9,763 nt of DNA from JBCCSZ01 sp039199225 (GCA_039199225.1 JBCCSZ010000298.1:1-9763), one strand, 5' to 3'; positions 1 to 6,694 are shown, counted from the first letter of the stretch. Numbers and translations: made by a program. The notes: generated from the letters alone by a model not told the origin.

Positions 1-23
1 CCTTTGCCCATTTCAGGCAAAGG
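1..23 (-). terminator. Hairpin downstream of parE, possible terminator
   Basis: CCTTTGCC (1-8) and GGCAAAGG (16-23) are perfect reverse complements, an 8-bp stem with a 7-nt loop, lying 27 bp past the parE stop codon on the minus strand. Read on the plus strand it is not followed by a T-run. Read on the minus strand the following bases lie outside the window, so a U-tract cannot be checked. It may terminate parE transcription, or act as an intergenic structure if parC follows in the same transcript. Confidence 0.4.
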
Positions 24-49
24 AGGTTTCATGTAGTATGTACCCTACG

Positions 50-1978
50 CTAGCTCAGTACCTCTTCGGTAGCTTTTTTTGTAGGCGCTTCTTCGTTTTT
101 TCCTTCATCAACCTCATCGAGTTCCACTCGAAGATTATCGATAATGAACTCTTGTCTTGTTGGTGTATTTTTCCCCATGTAATATTGCAGAACATGGTTG
201 ATATTGGTCTCTTCGTTGAGTACGACCGGCTCTAGTCGAATGTCATCGCCAATGAAATCGCTGAATTCATTGGGAGAAATCTCCCCCAATCCTTTAAAAC
301 GGGTAATTTCTGCCTTTCCTCTGAGCTTCTTAATGGCCTCTTGCTTTTCTGATTCGTTGTAGCAGTAGAAGGTCTTTTTCTTATCCCGAACCCTAAAAAG
401 AGGTGTTTCAAAAATATAAAGGTGGCCAGACCTTACCAAGTCTGGGAAGAATTGCAAGAAAAACGTCAACAACAGCAAGCGAATGTGCATACCATCCACA
501 TCGGCATCCGTCGCAATGACCACTCGATTGAAGCGAAGGCCATCCAAACCATCTTCAATGTTGAGTGCATGTTGTAATAGATTTAGCTCTTCATTCTGAT
601 AAACAACCTTTTTGGTCAACCCGTAGCAGTTGAGAGGTTTGCCTCGGAGGCTGAAGACTGCGTGCGACTGAACATTGCGCGCTTTTGTGATGGAGCCACT
701 GGCAGAGTCTCCCTCTGTGATGAAGATGGTTGTTTTGAGGCGATTCTCCTCTGATACCTTTTTGGTATTGTCGTTAAAATGAATGCGGCAATCTCGAAGC
801 TTCTTATTGTGCAAATTTGCTTTTTTAGCTCTTTGATTGGCCAGTTTCTTGATTCCGGCAATTTCTGTGCGTTCACGTTGAGACTGGATGATGCGTTTTT
901 CCAAGGCATCTGCTACTTCCGGATTTTTGTGTAAGAAGTTGTCCAATTCACGCGACAAGAAATCGTTGACAAAGGAGCGGACCGTCTTCCCTCCCGGAGC
1001 GATGTTTTGAGATCCTAGTTTGGTTTTTGTCTGAGATTCGAATACAGGCTCCTCTACTCTTACGCTGACAGCGGCTATGATGGAGGCTCGAACATCCTTG
1101 GCGTCATACGACTTTTTACTATTTCCTTTGGTACTAAAAAACGAACGGATGGTACTGGCTACACTTTCCTTAAAAGCATTAAGGTGGGTACCACCTTGGG
1201 TTGTATTTTGTCCGTTTACGAAAGAGTAATACTGTTCCCCATAGTTGTTGCCATGGGTCAAGGCAATTTCGATGTCCTCTCCAACCAGATGTATGATGGG
1301 ATACCTCAATTCATCAGAGCTCGTTCTCTTTGCCAGCAGGTCCAATAGACCGTTGCGAGAGTACAAGGACTTCCCGTTGAAGTTGAGCCGAAGTCCAGAG
1401 TTCAGGTAAGCATAGTTCCAGAGCTGTGCTTCGAGAAAGTCCGGGCGAAAGTTATAGTTCTTAAAAATGCCATCATCTGGACGAAATTCAACCAATGTAC
1501 CATTTTCTTCTCCACATTTTTTGACTCGTTGGTCGCTTTGCAGATCACCAAATTCAAACTCTGCAATCTTGGTTTTTCCATCGCGAATGGATTGTACGCG
1601 AAAATGACTGGATAAGGCATTGACCGCCTTGGTACCTACGCCATTCAATCCGACAGACTTCTTAAAAGCCTTGGAATCGTACTTACCTCCGGTGTTGATC
1701 TTGGAGACACAGTCCACAACTTTTCCAAGTGGTATCCCCCGTCCAAAATCCCGTATGGCAACAAGACCATCTTTGATCTTGATTTCTATGTTCTTACCAT
1801 AGCCCATGACGTATTCGTCGATGGAATTATCGAGTACTTCTTTGACCAAAATATAGATTCCATCATCTGGTGCCGAGCCATCTCCCAGTTTTCCGATATA
1901 CATCCCAGGCCGCATCCGGATGTGTTCCTTCCAATCAAGTGAGCGTATATTGTCTTCTGTATAACTTACATTCGCCAT
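50..1978 (-). CDS. parE: DNA topoisomerase IV subunit B (ParE)
   Basis: ATPase subunit of the type IIA topoisomerase that decatenates daughter chromosomes. It works with ParC in a heterotetramer in the cytoplasm. The 642-residue product has the normal ParE length. The GHKL ATPase domain comes first: RMRPGMYIG at 21-29, the catalytic Glu and Mg-binding Asn in KEVLDNSIDE (E47, N51), DFGRGIP at 77-83, the glycine-rich ATP lid around 111-125 (LNGVGTKAVNALSSH), and the transducer QTK loop at 316-318. The TOPRIM domain follows with EGDSASG (422-428) and DADVDG (491-496), and then the RFKGLGE motif (560-566). These are all the residues needed for activity. LRGKPLN and YGLTKKVVY (about 444-460) are typical of Bacteroidota ParE and favour ParE over GyrB. 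The acidic tail (about 618-642) is variable in the family. ATG at 1978 is the natural start. I see no Shine-Dalgarno site, as is common in this phylum. parC is often next to parE, and would lie left of the window if present. Confidence 0.95.
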   Translation of the reverse strand: MANVSYTEDNIRSLDWKEHIRMRPGMYIGKLGDGSAPDDGIYILVKEVLDNSIDEYVMGYGKNIEIKIKDGLVAIRDFGRGIPLGKVVDCVSKINTGGKYDSKAFKKSVGLNGVGTKAVNALSSHFRVQSIRDGKTKIAEFEFGDLQSDQRVKKCGEENGTLVEFRPDDGIFKNYNFRPDFLEAQLWNYAYLNSGLRLNFNGKSLYSRNGLLDLLAKRTSSDELRYPIIHLVGEDIEIALTHGNNYGEQYYSFVNGQNTTQGGTHLNAFKESVASTIRSFFSTKGNSKKSYDAKDVRASIIAAVSVRVEEPVFESQTKTKLGSQNIAPGGKTVRSFVNDFLSRELDNFLHKNPEVADALEKRIIQSQRERTEIAGIKKLANQRAKKANLHNKKLRDCRIHFNDNTKKVSEENRLKTTIFITEGDSASGSITKARNVQSHAVFSLRGKPLNCYGLTKKVVYQNEELNLLQHALNIEDGLDGLRFNRVVIATDADVDGMHIRLLLLTFFLQFFPDLVRSGHLYIFETPLFRVRDKKKTFYCYNESEKQEAIKKLRGKAEITRFKGLGEISPNEFSDFIGDDIRLEPVVLNEETNINHVLQYYMGKNTPTRQEFIIDNLRVELDEVDEGKNEEAPTKKATEEVLS

Positions 1979-2269
1979 AAAAAGAGAAAAAATTTATCTG
2001 TTGAGCTTCTAAACACCTATCACACTGCTACAAACAATCCGCCAAGAACCTTTGTTCCCCGCTCCTCGGCAGAGTGGAATTACTATTTAGCTTGCCGCAG
2101 TAGTTTTTTGGTAACAAGCAAAAATAATCAATCCTTTCGATATTTAAGAACCAATCAAAGATTGTAGGGTGTAAACACATCCGATTCATCTAAACACACA
2201 CATAAACCACAACATAATCTCTTTGAATGATAAAGCTGTCGGAAGCTGTTACAGAAAGAAGGATGACTC
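1979..2269. other. Intergenic region upstream of parE
   Basis: This 291-bp gap separates the antirepressor-like gene from parE, both on the minus strand, so parE probably has its own promoter. I could not pick one with a good TTTG/TAnnTTTG match. Visible structure is minor: a direct repeat AAGCTGT at 2233-2239 and 2243-2249 (10-bp period) just after the upstream gene's stop, and a loose CGGCA (2067-2071)/TGCCG (2093-2097) inverted repeat followed on the plus strand by a run of T. No credible gene is present. Confidence 0.5.
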
Positions 2270-3103
2270 TTAGGCGCGATTGGCTTGGATAAGCTGCAGT
2301 ACGAGCGGACCTGGCTTTTGACTGAATTGTAGGTCATTGACCTCCTTGACCAATTGCAAATTGACATCATAGCTCATAAAGTCGATGGAAGAATCGCGAT
2401 CATCCCAAATTGGTACTTTCAGCTCCTTGGCAAACATCTTAGCCAAATCTCCCATACTGGTAGCGTATTCCCGAGAACGACCAAGGGCCATAAACAAGTC
2501 TATAATCGCCATTCGAATGATCTCATACTTATCGATGTACATCAGCATCTGAACGAGGTTTTTACCCTTGTATTGCTTACCAATCCGCAGCATCTTCTCC
2601 TTCAGTTCCTCTGTACTATAACCCAGTAGTTCCGCACGGTATTGCCACCACTTGCGCGGCGAGCCCTTGCGGTCTTCAAAATAGCGCTTGTGCAAATCCG
2701 CAACAGACTGCTGGCAAGACATCAAGCCCATCACCTTGGTTAGTTCCAAAACAGTTGCAACATCATTTTTACCCAGCCCCAAATCAACCTTTGGCTTTGC
2801 TTCTACCCCTAGCAAGTACTTAGCACACTGCTGCTTGTACTCACTAGCAGAATTCAGAGCGATCAAACGGGCCAGCTCCACAGAAAGGTAGTAATCTTTT
2901 TGTTTGCTGTGCTTCAAAGGACGAAGGGCAAAGTCCTTTAATTCGACTGGATAGCGGATATCATCTGAAAAGGCATAAATATCGGACAGCCACTTGTCGA
3001 GGTTGCTGTTGTACCTATGTACAGGCAATGCCAACACCCGATGAAGTTGAGTTGCCGTAACTACTTTTGTCCCTTTTTTGCTAATCATTATTTGCAGATC
3101 CAT
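2270..3103 (-). CDS. AntA/AntB-like antirepressor-domain protein
   Basis: Predicted cytoplasmic protein of 277 residues with no signal peptide or membrane segment. Residues about 10-100 resemble the AntA/AntB antirepressor domain of phages. There is an 'ARELH'-like TATQLHRVL at 16-24, a basic/aromatic YNSNLDKWL at 31-39, an acidic F..DDIRYPVE stretch, and YYLSVELARLIALNSASEYK with QQCAKYLL (71-98), which matches that domain's 'YHLTLDMAKELAMVERNEKGRQARRYF' pattern in layout. Residues 110-277 are helical, charged and unrecognised. They include KWWQYRAELLGYSTEELKEKM (151-171) and the helix-rich MLMYIDKYEIIRMAIIDLFMALGRSREYA (186-214). No phage genes surround it, so a regulator domesticated by the chromosome is plausible, but this is inference. 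ATG at 3103 is taken as start; ATG at 3088 (M6) is an alternative. A TTG-N20-TAATTTG promoter candidate and three TGTTTTAAAA boxes lie upstream, which would fit autoregulation. The domain call is from pattern memory only. Confidence 0.6.
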   Translation of the reverse strand: MDLQIMISKKGTKVVTATQLHRVLALPVHRYNSNLDKWLSDIYAFSDDIRYPVELKDFALRPLKHSKQKDYYLSVELARLIALNSASEYKQQCAKYLLGVEAKPKVDLGLGKNDVATVLELTKVMGLMSCQQSVADLHKRYFEDRKGSPRKWWQYRAELLGYSTEELKEKMLRIGKQYKGKNLVQMLMYIDKYEIIRMAIIDLFMALGRSREYATSMGDLAKMFAKELKVPIWDDRDSSIDFMSYDVNLQLVKEVNDLQFSQKPGPLVLQLIQANRA

Positions 3104-3112
3104 GAGTACATA

Positions 3113-3122
3113 TTTTAAAACA
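3113..3122 (-). repeat. TGTTTTAAAA box 3, possible operator
   Basis: TTTTAAAACA on the plus strand is TGTTTTAAAA on the minus strand. It sits 10 bp upstream of the antirepressor-like start codon, inside the predicted untranslated leader. It is one of three identical 10-mers in this gap. The region is AT-rich, so chance recurrence is possible. Confidence 0.3.
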
Positions 3123-3173
3123 TTTTATTTTCTAAAAAAGTGTTTATTATGGATACCTTAATCGAATTGTTCA

Positions 3174-3203
3174 CAAATTACATACAAAATTTCAATAAAT
3201 CAA
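3174..3203 (-). promoter_or_regulatory. Candidate promoter of the antirepressor-like gene
   Basis: On the minus strand TTG (3203-3201), a 20-nt spacer and TAATTTG (3180-3174) resemble the Bacteroidota TTTG/TAnnTTTG promoter, although the -7 element is one base short of the consensus. Transcription would begin near 3168, leaving a leader of about 65 nt. The call rests on pattern match alone. Confidence 0.25.
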
Positions 3204-3221
3204 CACATAAATGCCAAAAAG

Positions 3222-3251
3222 TGTTTTAAAAATAAATTTTTTGTTTTAAAA
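3222..3251 (+). repeat. Tandem TGTTTTAAAA boxes 1 and 2, possible operators
   Basis: TGTTTTAAAA occurs at 3222-3231 and at 3242-3251, exactly 20 bp (about two helical turns) apart, so two bound proteins would lie on the same DNA face. Both lie upstream of the candidate minus-strand promoter. Together with the inverted third copy near the start codon they could allow cooperative binding or looping. A specific regulator is not known; the adjacent antirepressor-like gene is the obvious guess. Confidence 0.3.
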
Positions 3252-3446
3252 TTAGACTATCGGCTTACTAGATGCTTATTTCCCAACATTCAATTACTCA
3301 CTATTTTGATGACAAATCATACCATAGGAATCTATAGGCCACCGGGTGGCGCATGCTGCCTTTTCCAAGTCCGATCTTATTGATCTACCTTACGAGGATC
3401 ACTCTATAAAGTATAATTGCCAAAGTTGCGATTCCTTACATCGAAC

Positions 3447-3479
3447 TTGAGCTATTTTCAATTTCCTGCCTTATATTTC
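3447..3479 (+). promoter_or_regulatory. Candidate promoter of the carboxylase homologue
   Basis: TTG at 3447-3449, a 22-nt spacer and TATATTTC at 3472-3479 match the Bacteroidota TTTG/TAnnTTTG promoter at all but the last base of the -7 element. Transcription would start around 3487, with AAAAGG (3491-3496) as a weak ribosome-binding site 8 nt before the ATG at 3505. The short leader and correct order make it plausible. Confidence 0.3.
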
Positions 3480-3504
3480 GATCTTATTACAAAAGGTACC
3501 GAAT

Positions 3505-4893
3505 ATGCACCGACTGTTTCAATCCACTAATATTGCCTCTCTTGTTTTTTTCCGGATTGTATTCGGCATTCTTGCCTTTGCAGATATTCTGGCCGCCTTT
3601 GTCTACAAGCACCTCTATGTGGGAGCGTTCAGTCCAGAAGGCTTCCAATTCAGGTATTATGGTTTTGAATGGGTACAGCCCTTTCCAGAACCCTTCATGT
3701 CTTTGTTTTTCTTAGTGGGGCTTGCTGCAGCCGTAGGTATCACCATCGGTTGGCGCTACCGGCTTTGTTGCACCATTTACGCCTTGGCCTTTAGCTATAC
3801 TTTTTTGATGGAAAAAGGTTTTTACCTCAACCATGGTTACTTATTCTGTGTCTTGAGCTTTATGATGATCTTTCTGCCGGTTCACCACCATCTTTCGGTG
3901 GATGTTGTACAAGGGCGCGTACCTGCCAGTAAACAGGTCCCTGTATGGCCGCTCTTTCTCCTTCGCTTTTCGATGGGTGTTGTCTACTTTTTTGGTGGTA
4001 TCGCCAAGATCAATGCAGACTGGCTAAACGGTATGCCTCTAAAGCTTTGGTTGAAGGCCAAGGCCGATATGCCTGTCTTGGGTTGGTTGTGGGGACAGGA
4101 ATGGGTCGCCTACTTTATGAGTTACGGTGGTTTATTGCTCGATCTATTCGTCACCTTCTTTCTCTTATCCAAACGCACGCGCCTCTGGGCCTTATTTTTC
4201 GTCCTATTCTTTCACAGTACCAATTTGATCATATTCAAAATCGGCATATTTCCATTTCTCTCAGTGGCATTGACACTTTTATTTTTTGAGCCAGACTTTC
4301 CACTGCGCACCATAGCATGGCTCGAAAAACGCCTCCCTTTCATTGGTAAAATCAAAGATTGGTGGGCATCCAAGGAGCCAACTACTGTGTTGGATACCTT
4401 GCCAAGCCCTTCCCGAAATCGTCAAATCTTGATCGGTACAGCCATTGGGGTTTACTGCCTCATCCACTGCCTGCTTCCACTACGGCACCACTACTTCAAG
4501 GGGGATGTTGCCTGGACTGAAGAGGGGCATCGCTATGCCTGGCGGATGATGTTGCGCAGCAAAAGAGGATATGGCTCCTTTAGGTTGGAAGACCGAAAGA
4601 CGGGAGCAACCTTTATCGAAAACCCAGGGGATTATCTTCGCCCACGACAAAAGCGCAAACTTTACACCCACCCGGACATGATTCTGCAATTTGCCCACTT
4701 TCTCCGAGACAAGTACAAGGCAGAAAAACAAATGGACGTCATCGTGAAGGCTGATATTAAAGTTCGCTTGAATGGAGGACCCTATCAGAGGTATATTTCA
4801 GATAGCACAGATTTGGCGCATGTTGAATGGTCGTTTTTGGAAGAAGCCGATTGGATCGTTCCCGAAAAAAAGAAGGGGCGAGGTGAGAAATGA
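3505..4893 (+). CDS. Vitamin K-dependent gamma-carboxylase family (HTTM) membrane protein
   Basis: Integral membrane protein of 462 residues homologous to animal gamma-glutamyl carboxylase (GGCX), which uses reduced vitamin K, CO2 and O2 to carboxylate glutamate. The HTTM domain spans about 10-265, with hydrophobic segments near 11-32, 64-82, 88-103, 110-126, 147-167, 203-222 and 226-262, and one more near 307-326. Landmarks I recall from GGCX are present: FYLNHGYLF at 106-114; YFFGGIAKINADW at 161-173, where K168 aligns with the human active-site base Lys218; YGGLLLDL at 207-214; and FFHSTNLIIFKIGIFPF at 235-251. The soluble C-terminal part also matches GGCX: HRYAWRMMLRS (342-352), NPGDYL (373-378), HPDMILQFA (389-397) and the Trp-rich end. 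It lacks the long extra C-terminus of the 758-residue human protein, as bacterial members do. AAAAGG lies 8 nt before the ATG. Whether it carboxylates, and what, cannot be told here; menaquinone is the likely available quinone. No VKOR gene or obvious Glu-rich substrate is in the window. Confidence 0.92.
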   Translation: MHRLFQSTNIASLVFFRIVFGILAFADILAAFVYKHLYVGAFSPEGFQFRYYGFEWVQPFPEPFMSLFFLVGLAAAVGITIGWRYRLCCTIYALAFSYTFLMEKGFYLNHGYLFCVLSFMMIFLPVHHHLSVDVVQGRVPASKQVPVWPLFLLRFSMGVVYFFGGIAKINADWLNGMPLKLWLKAKADMPVLGWLWGQEWVAYFMSYGGLLLDLFVTFFLLSKRTRLWALFFVLFFHSTNLIIFKIGIFPFLSVALTLLFFEPDFPLRTIAWLEKRLPFIGKIKDWWASKEPTTVLDTLPSPSRNRQILIGTAIGVYCLIHCLLPLRHHYFKGDVAWTEEGHRYAWRMMLRSKRGYGSFRLEDRKTGATFIENPGDYLRPRQKRKLYTHPDMILQFAHFLRDKYKAEKQMDVIVKADIKVRLNGGPYQRYISDSTDLAHVEWSFLEEADWIVPEKKKGRGEK

Positions 4894-4924
4894 GCACGGC
4901 AATGCTTACTGGCTCCTTTCTCAC
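4883..4924 (+). terminator. Long imperfect hairpin over the carboxylase stop codon
   Basis: GTGAGAAA-T-GAGC (4883-4895) pairs with GCTC-C-TTTCTCAC (4912-4924): 12 of 13 positions pair around one T/C mismatch, with a 16-nt loop. The stem includes the TGA stop codon at 4891-4893. There is no T-run after it, so it is not a classical intrinsic terminator. It may protect the 3' end or assist termination. Confidence 0.4.
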
Positions 4925-4957
4925 AGCTTCGCCACCACTGCCCCATCCTTGCGGACT

Positions 4958-4985
4958 GGACACAGCTGTCCTTTGGAAAAGGACA
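4958..4985 (+). other. Pair of mutually exclusive small hairpins
   Basis: TGTCC at 4967-4971 can pair upstream with GGACA (4958-4962, 4-nt loop CAGC) or, extended to TGTCCTTT (4967-4974), downstream with AAAGGACA (4978-4985, 3-nt loop). The shared strand makes the two folds exclusive, an attenuator-like layout. No coding region follows on this strand soon enough to be regulated, so a role in 3'-end formation of the carboxylase transcript is more likely, if there is any role. Confidence 0.3.
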
Positions 4986-5180
4986 TAAAACATTTCAGGT
5001 TGCTTTACATACCAGCAAAAATTGCGAAATGGATTTTTGTTGTAAATAGTTTCTGCAATTATGTATTGCATTGTAAAATACCTGAGTTTATACACAACTC
5101 CTTTCGCTCCTCTTTTTTTTGAGTATGCAATAGTTAGCGACGGGAGCAAGAGTTGTCAAGACAAAGAAGGTCATTTCGCG

Positions 5181-5195
5181 TCTCAAATTTTGAGA
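5181..5195. repeat. Palindrome TCTCA-N5-TGAGA, copy 1
   Basis: TCTCA-AATTT-TGAGA. The same half-sites with the same 5-bp spacing recur at 7091-7105. The two copies flank the T9SS cargo gene. An interrupted palindrome of this size fits a dimeric regulator site, but its function is unknown. Confidence 0.3.
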
Positions 5196-5454
5196 TAAGT
5201 CAAAAAAACTGATACATCCTCATTTTTCCATCATCCTTTTCGACTATAACAAAACGCCTCCAATCATCCCAGTAGTTGGTTCAAGTTGCGATCCCCATCT
5301 AAAAGCTGGTTCAGCATTCGAAAGAAAACCTTTAACGCTAGAAGATTTCGCTCATTTGCTACAACTTGAACTACAATATAAGGAAAATTGGAGACAAGTA
5401 TTTCAAAATTTCAAACCCAGGCAGGAAAACCTACCTCCTAGTGAGAAATGGTAA
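5194..5454 (+). pseudogene. Start-less open frame, possible gene remnant
   Basis: The plus strand is open from just after a TGA (5191-5193) to a TAA at 5452-5454, giving 86 codons with no ATG or GTG. The only TTG is deep inside, and CTG at 5209 is the only early alternative. The last 60 residues look like protein, with GSSCDPHLKAGSAFERK followed by an amphipathic helix-like LTLEDFAHLLQLELQYKENW and RQVFQNFKPRQENLPPSEKW. The 3' end overlaps the convergent T9SS gene by 17 bp. It may be the tail of a decayed gene whose 5' part was lost, or chance. I do not recognise a family. Confidence 0.25.
5419..5436 (-). terminator. Hairpin at the end of the T9SS cargo gene
   Basis: On the minus strand AGGTAGG-TTTT-CCTGCCT forms a 7-bp stem with one G-U wobble and a UUUU loop, starting one base past the TAG stop (5438-5440). 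In plus-strand RNA the wobble becomes a C/A mismatch, so the structure favours the minus-strand transcript. The downstream tract is only moderately U-rich (GGGTTTGAAATTTTG), so termination is plausible rather than certain. Confidence 0.45.
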
Positions 5455-6694
5455 ACTTCTCCACTTTGGACTGTCCGGTCTTTTCGTCTGTCACTCTCAA
5501 CATATAAACGCCATCTGGCATATCGCCAAGTTGCAATTCTAGCACTGCTTCCTCGATAGGAATGTTTTTGGCAGAAAGCAGCTTACCTTGTAAATCAATG
5601 ATCTCGTAGCGGCTACCAGAAAATCCATTCATATCTACTTCCATTCGTCCTTGGGTTGGATTAGGGCGTAGCAATAGTAAGTTTTTGTTCAATTCGTTTT
5701 GGATAAAGGCAGATTGCGAATCGGACCGGAATGCCGGGCGGCCAATAACCGGAAAGCGGTAGCCATCTAAGATGGCACAATCTACTATAGCTCTTTCTTC
5801 CTGAACAAACAGCTGTGGTTTTTCACCTCCACAGTTGTAGAAAATGTGATCCCAGCAAACTTCGCAATTCGGATTATTTGGAGCCGTAACGCGGTGGATG
5901 ATCCGATGTCCGATGCAGTCTACCGCAAAGTAGTTGACAAAGTTGAAGCTACCTTGGATGACACCTACTGCGTTCCAAGGGCCAGAGATACCAGGGCCGT
6001 TGAGGAAATACCATTCGTGGTTAGCAGCAGGCAAAGTAACACCTGTAGAAGAGAGCAGCGTACCACCAGGAACATTGGTTGGGATCACATCGAAGAAGCC
6101 ATCACCCAAATCCCATTCTGTCACCTGAACCGTGAGGCAAAATGCCAGGAAAGCATAATTAAAACAACCTGCACCACTGTAATTCTCTACCTCTACGGTG
6201 ATGGTATTGGTACCATCGACAAGCAAAGACGCTACATTATAGGTGTATACTGTCGGCCAGGAACTTTGATTGGCAATTTGTGTACCGTTGATCCAGAGCG
6301 TAAACTCATTGTCAGCCTGGATGGTAGCTACAGCACTTTCTATATCCTCACAATCGGAGAGGCGCAGATCGAAAGTTTGTTGAAAAAAGTAGGTATCTGC
6401 AGCAAAGTCGCAATCGGCAGGAGGTGCTGCCCCCCAGATTGGTACCATGTTCGGGCAGGTGGGAAAGTTATTGGCCAAGTTGGGAGATGCATAACCCTCA
6501 CCGCATAAGCAATCGATGATATCTTCGTCAACACATAGGCCAACATCAAAAGGAGAACCGTCAAAAGGACCATTAAAGGAGTTACCAACGCCCCAAGTAA
6601 GGTCGGAACTAATCTGGAACTGTGTACTTGTTTGAGCTTGGAGACTTACGGTAATGGCTAAGAAGGCTACGAATAATAGTTGAACGCTTTTCAT
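5438..6694 (-). CDS. Cys-rich secreted protein with T9SS C-terminal sorting domain
   Basis: Exported protein of 418 residues. ATG at 6694 is preferred over ATG at 6730 because it starts directly on a signal peptide: MKSVQLLFVAFLAITVSLQA, cleaved near residue 20. The mature part has 13 cysteines. Around residues 101-192 there is a beta-sandwich pattern (FFQQTFDL, ATIQADNEFTLWINGTQIA, YNVASLLVDGTNTITVEVEN) reminiscent of galactose-binding-like or jelly-roll carbohydrate-binding modules. This part is inference. The last 80 residues (339-418) are a type A T9SS sorting domain: RPNPTQGRMEVDM, YEIIDLQGKLL, LGDMPDGVYMLRV and the terminal KVEKFTISH. In known systems this tail takes the protein through the outer membrane and is removed on anchoring. 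No catalytic domain is recognised in residues 193-338. The gene stands alone, convergent with the carboxylase gene. I see no clear promoter; a 10-bp palindrome CATTGCAATG (6728-6737) lies 33 bp upstream of the start. Confidence 0.9.
   Translation of the reverse strand: MKSVQLLFVAFLAITVSLQAQTSTQFQISSDLTWGVGNSFNGPFDGSPFDVGLCVDEDIIDCLCGEGYASPNLANNFPTCPNMVPIWGAAPPADCDFAADTYFFQQTFDLRLSDCEDIESAVATIQADNEFTLWINGTQIANQSSWPTVYTYNVASLLVDGTNTITVEVENYSGAGCFNYAFLAFCLTVQVTEWDLGDGFFDVIPTNVPGGTLLSSTGVTLPAANHEWYFLNGPGISGPWNAVGVIQGSFNFVNYFAVDCIGHRIIHRVTAPNNPNCEVCWDHIFYNCGGEKPQLFVQEERAIVDCAILDGYRFPVIGRPAFRSDSQSAFIQNELNKNLLLLRPNPTQGRMEVDMNGFSGSRYEIIDLQGKLLSAKNIPIEEAVLELQLGDMPDGVYMLRVTDEKTGQSKVEKFTISH

Larger units (their letters stand above)
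3104..3504. other. Divergent intergenic regulatory region
   Basis: This 401-bp gap lies between two divergent genes and must carry the promoters of both. The left half (about 3104-3270) is strongly AT-rich and holds the TGTTTTAAAA boxes and a minus-strand promoter candidate. The right half contains a GC-rich near-palindrome, GCCACC-G-GGTGGC (3338-3350), preceded by CCATAG-GAAT-CTAT (from 3322), and then a plus-strand promoter candidate at 3447-3479. AAAAAGTGTTT occurs twice (3135-3145 and 3216-3226). I see no gene. Confidence 0.6.
4894..5437. other. Convergent intergenic region with multiple hairpins
   Basis: A 544-bp gap between convergent genes. It holds overlapping hairpins at 4958-4985, a TGCAAT-TATGT-ATTGCA hairpin at 5054-5070, GAGTT/AACTC at 5084-5100 followed by a pyrimidine stretch with eight T near 5113-5120, the palindrome TCTCA-N5-TGAGA at 5181-5195, and a terminator-like hairpin at 5419-5436. 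The last part lies within a start-less open frame (5194-5454). I see no gene with a normal start; longer frames in the first half overlap the carboxylase gene and have no protein-like features. Confidence 0.55.

Noticed and set aside
2067..2110. CGGCA/TGCCG hairpin followed by T-run
   Set aside because: The stem is only 5 bp with a 21-nt loop, and no plus-strand gene lies upstream that would need a terminator here.
4772..5122. Plus-strand open frame of 116 codons
   Set aside because: Its first third lies in another frame of the carboxylase gene, and the rest has no protein-like features; most likely a chance frame.
4757..5149. Minus-strand open frame of 130 codons
   Set aside because: It runs antisense through the end of the carboxylase gene, has no domain-like pattern, and covers the hairpin region.
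3423..5293. AAGTTGCGAT repeated at 3423-3432 and 5284-5293
   Set aside because: Many 10-mers repeat by chance in a window of this length, and the flanks do not match.
5846..6508. Plus-strand open frame of 220 codons inside the T9SS cargo gene
   Set aside because: Antisense shadow of a gene with a clear signal peptide and sorting tail; its translation is Arg/Cys/Thr-rich with no motif.
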